DNA from: JBKJUK01 sp046590705
Lineage (GTDB): Bacteria; Acidobacteriota; Thermoanaerobaculia; Gp7-AA8
Assembly (NCBI GenBank): GCA_046590705.1
Contig: JBKJUK010000390.1
Location: forward strand, 1-10,597
Length of the DNA: 10,597 bases
Reading direction: 5' to 3'
The first letter of the stretch is position 1; every line of letters begins with the position of its first letter. The notes under the pieces were generated by a model. The model had not been told where the DNA came from. It made no database searches and saw nothing but the letters and a program-made list of their open reading frames with translations. Shown here piece by piece: positions 1 to 5,602 of the stretch. Made by a program: the position numbers and the translations under genes.

Positions 1-34
1 TTCAGTTCAATCATGGGATGGAGTAAAAGAGCCC

Positions 35-60
35 GGGGGCCGGGGTTTGGGGGCCGGGGT
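35..60 (+). repeat. G-rich 12-bp tandem repeat, possible G-quadruplex
   Basis: The 12-mer GGGGGCCGGGGT occurs twice, at 35-46 and 49-60, separated by TT. This gives four G-runs of 4-5 bases with loops of 2-3 bases, which fits the usual intramolecular quadruplex pattern. It lies about 35 bases beyond the stop codon of the minus-strand lipoprotein gene, so its transcript would carry C-runs while the template strand carries the G-runs. A short GCCC/GGGC stem followed by TCTTTT can also be read on the minus strand at about 25-40, so the segment could double as a weak terminator. No gene is visible in 1-93. Confidence 0.55.
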
Positions 61-93
61 AGGAAAGAGGAACGAGGAGAATCGTTCTGCTGA

Positions 94-1191
94 TCATTTC
101 GCCATCGCGTCGGTCACTTTGATTTTACCCGCCATGATCGCGGACCTGGCAGCTTCGACTTCACTGAGCAGGGCCGGCGAGATCAGAGCACGGTTGTGCT
201 TATCGAGTGAATAGGCCACTCCGTCGTTCTCCAGACCGTAGACATGGATACCACCCTCGAACCTGCCGTTCACTTTCTCTTTCACAATCTGGTACAGCGC
301 GCTGTCGACGCGCTTGACCATACTGGTGAGCACGAATCCCGGCTTTACCCAGTTCTGGTTCGAATCGACTCCGATCACCAGCTTTCGATACTGCTCGGCT
401 GCGTCGAAAGCTCCGAGTCCGGAGTTCCCTGCCGCAGTAAAGATGATGTCCGCACCCTTGCCGATCTGGGCCACGGCCAGTTCCTTTCCCTTCCCGGGAT
501 TGTTCCATGCGGCATCGGTAACACCGACGAAATTCGTGATCACCCGGACTTTCGGATTGACCGCACGCGCGCCCTCGGCAAAGCCCACTTCGAACCGCTT
601 GATGAGTGGAATGTCCATTCCACCAATGAAGCCCAGCACATTCGTTTTCGTGGTACGACCAGCGATCATGCCGACCAGATAAGAACCTTCGTGCTCTTTG
701 AAGACCAGCGAGGCGACGTTGGGAAGATCGATCACCCCATCAATAATCGCGAAGTTGAGTTTCGGATAGTCCTTGGCCACCTGCTCGATGATCGCTGACT
801 GCGCGAACCCGACACCGATGATGACGTCGTAGCCGCGCTCTGCGAATGCACGCATGGCAGGTTCGATCGAATTCGGATCTCCCGGCTCCACATCGCGCAA
901 AACGATCGGTAACTCCGCGGCCGCGCGCTTGGCCCCTTCCCACGCTGCAGCGTTGAAGGAGCGATCATCTTTTCCACCGATGTCGAACACCAGGCCGACA
1001 TGAACTTTCTCTTTCTGATCGGCGCGCTTCTCCGTCGCCACACAGCCGGAGAACGCAAACAACATCAGCAGCGCGAAGACTGAAACGGCTGAACGAAAGC
1101 GGAAAGTTGCAGAAGAGACGAGGCCATCTGGCGCAACTTCCACCAAATCCCTGCCGCTGTTAAGGCCTGCGCTGCGTCCCGGTCCGGTCAT
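94..1191 (-). CDS. BMP-family lipoprotein, probable nucleoside-binding ABC transporter subunit
   Basis: This is a periplasmic substrate-binding lipoprotein of the BMP family (PnrA/TmpC/Med type), whose characterised members bind purine nucleosides. From the ATG at 1191 it is 365 residues. A hydrophobic segment preceded by two arginines ends in a lipobox, FSGC, with the lipidated Cys at about residue 50. The mature part has the family signatures VGLVFDIGGKDDRSFN (about 65-80), a GVGFAQS loop, and GVDSNQ near residue 275. The reading frame extends to a TTG at 1212, which has GAGG five bases upstream but would give a very long n-region. A GTG at 1143 would give the most normal signal peptide, so the start is uncertain. 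It follows the nucleoside phosphorylase by about 40 nt or less on the same strand, which supports nucleosides as ligand. No permease or ATPase partner lies in the window. Confidence 0.85.
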   Translation of the reverse strand: MTGPGRSAGLNSGRDLVEVAPDGLVSSATFRFRSAVSVFALLMLFAFSGCVATEKRADQKEKVHVGLVFDIGGKDDRSFNAAAWEGAKRAAAELPIVLRDVEPGDPNSIEPAMRAFAERGYDVIIGVGFAQSAIIEQVAKDYPKLNFAIIDGVIDLPNVASLVFKEHEGSYLVGMIAGRTTKTNVLGFIGGMDIPLIKRFEVGFAEGARAVNPKVRVITNFVGVTDAAWNNPGKGKELAVAQIGKGADIIFTAAGNSGLGAFDAAEQYRKLVIGVDSNQNWVKPGFVLTSMVKRVDSALYQIVKEKVNGRFEGGIHVYGLENDGVAYSLDKHNRALISPALLSEVEAARSAIMAGKIKVTDAMAK

Positions 1192-1228
1192 CCCTGTTTC
1201 CGTAGTAGACAAAGCATCCTCGCCGAAG

Positions 1229-2059
1229 TCAATGCGGAACTGACTTCCCCAGCGTATTCAGGCAACCGATCAGTAGTTCTGTGAATGAACGTTGCACGCG
1301 GACCGTGGTCTCGATCACTTCCTCATGATTCAGCTTCTGCGGAAGAATCCCCGAGGCCATGTTCGTGATGCACGAGACGCCGAGCACCGGGATTCCCATG
1401 TGCGACAGCGCGATCACCTCGGGGACGGTCGACATACCGACCGCATCCGCACCTAGTGTTCTATAGGCCCGAATTTCAGCTGGCGTTTCGTAGCTCGGGC
1501 CGCACAGAGCCATGTAGACACCTTCGCGTAATTCGAGGCCGTGCGAAGCAGCCACGCTTCGTGCGACATCGCGCAGCGAAGCCGGATAGGCCTCGCTCAT
1601 GTCCGGAAAGCGTGCGCCCAGTTCCTCGACGTTGCGTCCGGTCAGAGGATTGGCGCCCATGAAATTGATGTGGTCGGAAATCAGCATCAGGTCGCCGGCA
1701 GAGAATGCAGTGTTCACTCCACCGGCCGCGTTCGTGACGATCACTGCTTCGACGCCGAGCCTTCCCAATACGCGAGCAAGGAAAACGACCTGCTCCATCT
1801 CCCAGCCTTCGTATAAATGAACGCGGCCTTGAAGCAGTGCCACGCCGACGCCATCTACGTGCCCGATCACGAGACGACCTGAGTGTCCTGCGACGGTGGA
1901 AGCGGCGCTGTGAGGAATCTCCGCGTAAGGGATGGTGACGTCGGCCTGAATCTCGTCGGCCACGTTGCCGAGTCCCGATCCGAGGATCACACCGAGGCGC
2001 GGTTGAACGGAGGTCCGAGACCGGATGTAAGCCACAGCCTCGTCGATTCGTTTGAGCAT
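1229..2059 (-). CDS. punA: Purine nucleoside phosphorylase, trimeric class
   Basis: The enzyme cleaves inosine and guanosine-type nucleosides with phosphate, giving the free base and (deoxy)ribose-1-phosphate in the cytoplasmic salvage pathway. Its 276 residues match the usual length of the trimeric class. Visible active-site elements are the phosphate loop GSGLG (27-31), GHSG (58-61), GRVHLYEG with the His equivalent to human His86 (residue 81), TNAAGG (109-114), GPSYETPAE with the Glu equivalent to Glu201 (191), GMSTVPE (208-214) and CITNMASG with the Asn equivalent to Asn243 (233). LNHEEV carries the expected late His (245). No Shine-Dalgarno sequence precedes the ATG at 2059. Instead TATAAT ends eight bases upstream, suggesting a leaderless mRNA. 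It is the first gene of a two-gene unit with the BMP lipoprotein. The family is sometimes called deoD or xapA; punA fits the trimeric bacterial form best. Confidence 0.95.
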   Translation of the reverse strand: MLKRIDEAVAYIRSRTSVQPRLGVILGSGLGNVADEIQADVTIPYAEIPHSAASTVAGHSGRLVIGHVDGVGVALLQGRVHLYEGWEMEQVVFLARVLGRLGVEAVIVTNAAGGVNTAFSAGDLMLISDHINFMGANPLTGRNVEELGARFPDMSEAYPASLRDVARSVAASHGLELREGVYMALCGPSYETPAEIRAYRTLGADAVGMSTVPEVIALSHMGIPVLGVSCITNMASGILPQKLNHEEVIETTVRVQRSFTELLIGCLNTLGKSVPH

Positions 2060-2067
2060 GGCGGCGG

Positions 2068-2073
2068 ATTATA
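2068..2073 (-). promoter_or_regulatory. -10 box for the purine nucleoside phosphorylase gene
   Basis: A perfect TATAAT on the minus strand is separated from the ATG by eight GC-only bases (CCGCCGCC). Transcription would begin at or within a few bases of the start codon. No good -35 match is found at 16-19 bp; that region is instead occupied by the end of a repeat (CGTAAAG plus CTGATGAACGCAG, 2077-2096). Confidence 0.5.
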
Positions 2074-2083
2074 GAGCGTAAAG

Positions 2084-2130
2084 CTGATGAACGCAGAACT
2101 CAGAACGCAGAACGCTGAAGTAAGAAAAGA
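2084..2130 (-). repeat. Terminal arm of an interspersed element (heptamer-rich)
   Basis: On the minus strand this reads CTTACTTC, then tandem units of the heptamer TTCTGCG, and ends in TTCATCAG. The same arm occurs at 9997-10040 (minus), 10263-10296 (plus) and 10407-10440 (plus). Here it ends 24 bases before the phosphorylase ATG. The 20 bases 2077-2096 are identical to 9990-10009, which lie at nearly the same distance from another start codon. Confidence 0.7.
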
Positions 2131-2156
2131 GTCAAAATGGTCGCTCGAATTGACTC
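2129..2156. repeat. Short inverted repeat
   Basis: GAGTCAA at 2129-2135 pairs perfectly with TTGACTC at 2150-2156 around a 14-base loop. It joins the heptamer arm to the first CAGGCA palindrome and is not seen in the related structure near 10050. The TTGACT inside it has no matching -10 at a suitable distance, so I do not read it as a promoter. Confidence 0.4.
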
Positions 2157-2164
2157 TTGCGCGC

Positions 2165-2318
2165 CACAGGCAGGATTGCCTGTGCTCCACAAATCACACG
2201 AGGATGGCGTAGGGGCGAGCTGCGCTCGCCCGCTCCCCCGGCCGTTCGGCCCGAACGTGGTTACCAGTTACGGCAGCTGCGAATTCAGCGGGTCCCGTCA
2301 CAGGCAGGATTGCCTGTG
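2165..2318. repeat. Pair of identical 20-bp palindromes flanking a GTAGGG-hairpin
   Basis: The 20-mer CACAGGCAGGATTGCCTGTG (8-bp perfect arms, GGAT loop) occurs at 2165-2184 and 2299-2318 in the same orientation. The first is followed by CTCCAC and the second by CCACAC. Between them, GTAGGG leads into a perfect hairpin at 2213-2231 (GGGCGAGC, loop TGC, GCTCGCCC). The same order of parts is found around 10065-10245. The intergenic region 2060-2438 holds this mosaic, the arm at 2084-2130, a partial GCGTCACAGGC at about 2367 and no credible gene. Confidence 0.75.
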
Positions 2319-2438
2319 CCACACAGTCACTGTGCGTTCCCGAGCGGCTCTGATCGAGAGCTCGGCGTCACAGGCCGGGCCCCGTTTCATCACGCGGCCA
2401 AGGTTGACCGGGAGGGCGGGTGCGTTCACCATCACTGT

Positions 2439-3152
2439 GTGATCCACTTCTACCATGTCACCAAACGCTTCCCGAACAGAGTCGCGGCCTTGAATGACGT
2501 CTCCTTTCAGGTGGAAAAGGGTGACTTCGTCTTTTTAACTGGACCAAGTGGCGCTGGCAAGTCAACGCTGCTCAAGCTGATACTCCGGCAGTTAACGCCT
2601 TCCGATGGGCAGATCATCGTCAACGGCCGGAATCTCGCTGCGATCAGTGGCCGGCAGATGCCCTATTTCCGTCGCGAGATCGGCATGATTTTTCAGGATT
2701 TCAAACTCATTGATCGGATGACGATCTATGAAAATCTCTCGTTCGTCATGACCGCTGTTTCGACGCCCCAGAAAGAGCAGAAACGGAAGGCCTACGCCAT
2801 GTTGCGCATGATGGATCTCCATCACCGGCTCAACTCGTTTCCGAAGCAGCTCTCCGGCGGAGAGCAGCAGCGTGTGGCCATCGCTCGTGCTTTGATCAAC
2901 AACCCACTCGTATTGATTGCCGATGAGCCGACCGGCAATCTCGATCCGGAGATGGCCAACGAGATTCTCGACATCTTCATTGACGCGAATCTGCGCGGCT
3001 CGACGGTTCTCGTGGCCACCCACGACAGTGACCTCATTCGCCGTGCTGCGAAACGTTCGCTGGTGCTCGACAAGGGTCGACTGATCGAAGAACGTCCTCC
3101 CGCCGAAGAGCCGACGATGCGCCGCGCCTCCGACTTTGTGAACTGGACGTGA
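2439..3152 (+). CDS. ftsE: Cell division ATP-binding protein FtsE
   Basis: This is the cytoplasmic ATPase of the FtsEX complex, which transmits ATP hydrolysis across the inner membrane to control septal peptidoglycan hydrolysis. I place the start at GTG 2439. It gives MIHFYHVTKRFPN, the normal FtsE N-terminus, and 237 residues, close to the family length; the frame is open upstream to 2157 but that part is repeat DNA. Motifs are Walker A GPSGAGKS (35-42), Q-loop FQD (85-87), signature LSGGEQQR (138-145), Walker B VLIADEP (158-164) and the H-loop ATHD (His195). The phrase FVFLTGPSGAGKSTLLKLI is typical of FtsE rather than other ABC ATPases. No convincing ribosome binding site is seen: GGAGGG at 2411 is too far upstream. 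ftsX follows 88 nt downstream. Confidence 0.95.
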   Translation: MIHFYHVTKRFPNRVAALNDVSFQVEKGDFVFLTGPSGAGKSTLLKLILRQLTPSDGQIIVNGRNLAAISGRQMPYFRREIGMIFQDFKLIDRMTIYENLSFVMTAVSTPQKEQKRKAYAMLRMMDLHHRLNSFPKQLSGGEQQRVAIARALINNPLVLIADEPTGNLDPEMANEILDIFIDANLRGSTVLVATHDSDLIRRAAKRSLVLDKGRLIEERPPAEEPTMRRASDFVNWT

Positions 3153-3240
3153 TTCGTCAGATTTCAGGATCGTGGAAATTCAGAGCGGTCGGCGAACCCC
3201 TGCGCCAAAGCATCGTTGATCGTCAGGATTCAGCCATCCG

Positions 3241-4191
3241 ATGAGATCTCCCTCACGGAACGAAGAGCGTTACTCACGCGGAGCGATTCTCGGCTACTTC
3301 ATCTCCGAAGCGCTGCGGCACCTTTGGGTTTCGCGGCGCACGCACGCCATCGCAACGGCCATGATCACGATCTCGCTGTTGATCCTGGGATCGTTTCTCC
3401 TCCTTACCGAGAACCTCAGTCGCTCGATCGAGATCTGGCGAAGCGGAGCCAAGTTGAATGTGTATCTGCGAGAAACCCGCGCACCCGGCGCGCAGCAGAT
3501 TCTCGAGAAACAGTTACGGAGTCTGCCAGGAGTGCAACGCGTCACCTTCGTCTCTCGCGAGGCAGCACTCGAGCGTTTCAAATCGTACTTCGCGAATGTC
3601 GGACCCGTCGTCGACGGGCTCGGCGAAAGCCCTTTCCCGGCATCACTCGAGGCGGAGGTTTCGCGACGCTCCATCGATAAAGCGGCCTTCGATGCCTCCA
3701 TTTCGGCGATGCGTCGCCACCCGGCCGTGGAGGACGTTCAGTTCGATTGGGAATGGGTCGAGCGTGTCGAACGGATCGTCCGGCTCCTCAACACCGCAGG
3801 AATCGTCATCGCCTTCGTTCTGGCACTCGTGGCTGCGCTGATGATTGCCAACGCCATTCGCCTGACCATGGTGCTCTATCAGGGAGAGATGCAGATCATG
3901 CGTCTGGTGGGTGCGACGGAGGCGACCATCCGCGCACCCTTCTTCATCGAAGGCATCCTGCAGGGCTTGTGCGGAGGACTGCTCGCGCTGACCATTCTCT
4001 ATCTTTCGTTCCGAGGAGTCCGCGAGTTGGTCGATCCATCGAACGCCGTTCTGCTGCAGAGTTTTACACGCCATTTTTTACCTTGGGAGAAATCATTGGC
4101 TCTGGTACTGGCCGGTGGCCTGGCCGGAGCTTTCGGAAGCTGGATCTCGGTGCGAGGGGGAAAAAGTGAAGAGGCTGAGTGGACTGCATGA
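3241..4191 (+). CDS. ftsX: Cell division membrane protein FtsX
   Basis: This is the inner-membrane partner of FtsE. Its 316 residues have the standard layout: a cytoplasmic N-terminus, a first membrane segment at about 36-56, a periplasmic domain at 60-180, and membrane segments at about 184-206, 235-256 and 285-305. Conserved family stretches are visible: KLNVYLRE (71-78), LPGVQRVTFVSREAAL (95-110), a PFPASLEA motif (131-138), and RLVGATEATIRAPFFIEG (221-238) leading into the third segment. The ATG at 3241 is the only possible start because an in-frame TGA lies 24 bases upstream; AGGA at about 3225 is a weak ribosome site. The 88-nt gap from ftsE is longer than usual for this pair. The stop overlaps the next gene's upstream ATG (4188). 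No envC-like or other murein hydrolase activator gene lies next to it. Confidence 0.95.
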   Translation: MRSPSRNEERYSRGAILGYFISEALRHLWVSRRTHAIATAMITISLLILGSFLLLTENLSRSIEIWRSGAKLNVYLRETRAPGAQQILEKQLRSLPGVQRVTFVSREAALERFKSYFANVGPVVDGLGESPFPASLEAEVSRRSIDKAAFDASISAMRRHPAVEDVQFDWEWVERVERIVRLLNTAGIVIAFVLALVAALMIANAIRLTMVLYQGEMQIMRLVGATEATIRAPFFIEGILQGLCGGLLALTILYLSFRGVRELVDPSNAVLLQSFTRHFLPWEKSLALVLAGGLAGAFGSWISVRGGKSEEAEWTA

Positions 4192-4208
4192 ATGAGGAGA
4201 ATTCGCGC

Positions 4209-5156
4209 ATGCTCGATCTGAAGAACCTGCTGGGTAAGCCTGACTCGCGGGATCCGAGAGCGTCGTCACTCCTGCAAGTTGGCTCCACGGCCGCCAAAGG
4301 AAACATGGTGCTGCTGGGACTCCCCTTCGACAGCTCGATCCCCGGCAGACCAGGAGCCAGGCTTGGACCGAAAGCTTTCAGGGAGAGTCTGGGCAGCATG
4401 ACCACATTCGGCAGCGACATCGAACTGGCCGGAGCGCAATGTATCGACCTGGGTGATCTCGCGCTTCCGTCCACTTCTGTCGCCGAAGCACACGCGATCG
4501 TCGAGGAGGCCAGCCGACAGATTTTCACGGCAGATGCGATGCCGTTCTTCATCGGGGGAGACAACGGACTGACCGGCGCGATCATCCGCGGGCTCGCGGC
4601 GGCCCGTCCACAGCTCAAGCTCGGCCTGATCGTGATCGATTCGCACTACGACGTGCGGGAGTACAGCGACGAGAATCATCTCTCCAGCGGGACGCCTTAC
4701 CGGCGGGCGCTCGAAACCGCGATCTGCGCGGGAGAACGCACTGTCATCGTCGGCACGCGGGATTTTGCGAATTCTTCCTACTACGATGCCTGGATTCGCG
4801 AGCAGGGTATTCACACAATACCGGTGGATCGGTTCGACGAAATCAGCGCTCTGAAACTCGCCGACGAAGCTCTTGAAAAAGCGAGTGCCGGCAGCGATGC
4901 CATCTTCCTGTCGATCGACATCGACGCCGTGACCTCTGGTGAAGCGCCGGGATCGTCGGCAGCGGCACCTGGCGGACTACGCAGCCGCGAGGCCATCGCG
5001 CTGGTGCGCAGGATCGCATCTTCCCCCCTGCTGATCGCAGCAGACCTCTCAGAACTCTCCCCTCCCTGGGACGTGCAGAACATGACTGCGAAGCTGGCCG
5101 GGCGTCTCTTTCTGGAAGTGTTTGCCGGATTGCAGAAGCGAAGTTCGATAGCTTGA
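4209..5156 (+). CDS. Arginase-superfamily hydrolase, formimidoylglutamase (HutG)-like
   Basis: This is a ureohydrolase-fold enzyme with a predicted Mn cluster, acting on an amidine or guanidine substrate. From the ATG at 4209 (GAGGAG nine bases upstream) it has 315 residues. An alternative ATG at 4188 would overlap the ftsX stop as ATGA, and the frame is open to GTG 4179. Metal-ligand motifs are GGDN (116-119), DSHYD (144-148) and SIDID (235-239), with Glu282 late in the domain. The first motif normally reads GGDH, so one expected His ligand is Asn. The stretches SGTPYRR (160-166), GTRDFANSSYYDAW (182-195) and AAAPGG (251-256) resemble formimidoylglutamases, which release formamide from N-formimidoyl-glutamate in histidine breakdown. 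As I recall, some Bacillus-type HutG proteins also carry GGDN. No other hut gene is near. Agmatinase or an uncharacterised ureohydrolase remains possible; translational coupling to ftsX is likely. Confidence 0.8.
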   Translation: MLDLKNLLGKPDSRDPRASSLLQVGSTAAKGNMVLLGLPFDSSIPGRPGARLGPKAFRESLGSMTTFGSDIELAGAQCIDLGDLALPSTSVAEAHAIVEEASRQIFTADAMPFFIGGDNGLTGAIIRGLAAARPQLKLGLIVIDSHYDVREYSDENHLSSGTPYRRALETAICAGERTVIVGTRDFANSSYYDAWIREQGIHTIPVDRFDEISALKLADEALEKASAGSDAIFLSIDIDAVTSGEAPGSSAAAPGGLRSREAIALVRRIASSPLLIAADLSELSPPWDVQNMTAKLAGRLFLEVFAGLQKRSSIA

Positions 5157-5166
5157 GAAGCGAGCC

Positions 5167-5249
5167 GTCATTCCGAAGGAGCGCGGAGCGTGCGCACATT
5201 TAGAGTGATGACGCTGCGACTGAGGCATCTACGCGAAGGGGTCGCGCTC
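5167..5249. repeat. Half copy of a GTCATTCC palindromic element
   Basis: It begins with GTCATTCCGAAGGAGC, identical over 16 bases to the reverse complement of 7114-7129. It then shares GCGACTGAGG and ATCTACGCG with the interior of that element, and the right half is missing. It starts about ten bases after the stop of the HutG-like gene. It has no T-tract, so it is not a classical terminator. Confidence 0.65.
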
Positions 5250-5340
5250 GTCGTTGACACACGGCCACGCTTCCAAAAGCCATACAGGACCGGAGGCCCG
5301 GAATCGTATAGCCCAGGTCGGCCTAAGTAAGGGTACGGCC

Positions 5341-5513
5341 GTCATTCCGATGAGCACGCCATCCACAGCCATTCCAAGAGGGTCGTCATGCGAAGAGGAA
5401 TCTCCGTTCCGCGCCGCGCTAAGGTAGCGATCAAGCGCGTCTGCGCGGACCGGAGATTCCTCTTCGCACTCCAGGCTGCGAACGATGCCGATCACGCGGC
5501 TCATCGGAATGAC
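5341..5513. repeat. Full nested palindromic GTCATTCC element
   Basis: This 173-bp element has outer inverted ends GTCATTCCGATGAGC (15 bp, perfect) and an inner perfect 17-bp inverted repeat, GCGAAGAGGAATCTCCG at 5390-5406 against 5451-5467. A further imperfect GC-rich pairing lies inside. The whole would fold into one long interrupted hairpin. It is bounded by the half copy upstream and hemL 90 bases downstream. A 91-codon minus-strand frame runs through it but looks like noise. Between the two copies (5250-5340) I see no gene; it contains TATAGCCCAGG, a string I recall from other intergenic repeats. Confidence 0.8.
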
Positions 5514-5587
5514 GTAGCAAGAGTTTGACTTGCCCTCATTTCTCCTGATTTCCTTCGCCTACGAACTCTGTATCCTCCCCATGCCCG

Positions 5588-5593
5588 TATAAT
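5588..5593 (+). promoter_or_regulatory. -10 box for hemL
   Basis: A perfect TATAAT is followed by nine bases (CCCCGCCCC) and then the hemL ATG. The spacing and GC-only spacer copy the phosphorylase arrangement and imply transcription starting at or next to the ATG. No Shine-Dalgarno sequence is present. TTGACT at 5525 is too far away to be its -35. Confidence 0.5.
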
Positions 5594-5602
5594 CCCCGCC
5601 CC

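Noticed and set aside
244..798. 184-codon plus-strand frame opposite the BMP lipoprotein
   Set aside because: It is antisense to a well-supported gene with a signal peptide and family motifs, and its translation shows no coding character.
1987..2190. Minus-strand 67-codon frame overlapping the phosphorylase start
   Set aside because: It lies in a different frame over a certain gene and repeat DNA, with composition expected from the heptamer repeat.
2157..2438. Upstream in-frame extension of ftsE
   Set aside because: The extra 94 codons are read from palindromic repeats and resemble no FtsE. The family N-terminus begins exactly at GTG 2439.
3643..4618. Minus-strand frames of 143-184 codons opposite ftsX and the HutG-like gene
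   Set aside because: They are shadows caused by GC-rich codon usage on the plus strand; no homology can be seen and both plus-strand genes are clear.
4209..5156. Calling the enzyme arginase or agmatinase (speB)
   Set aside because: The blocks after the DSHYD motif, especially SGTPYRR and TRDFANS, fit formimidoylglutamase better, and GGDN is atypical for arginase and agmatinase. I kept the call at HutG-like.
5254..5286. Promoter with TTGACA at 5254
   Set aside because: No -10 match lies 16-18 bases downstream and no gene follows within 300 bases. The box falls at the decayed edge of a repeat.
5229..5504. 91-codon minus-strand open frame
   Set aside because: It runs through the nested palindrome and the block before it, has no recognisable domain or ribosome site, and its sequence is dictated by the inverted repeats.
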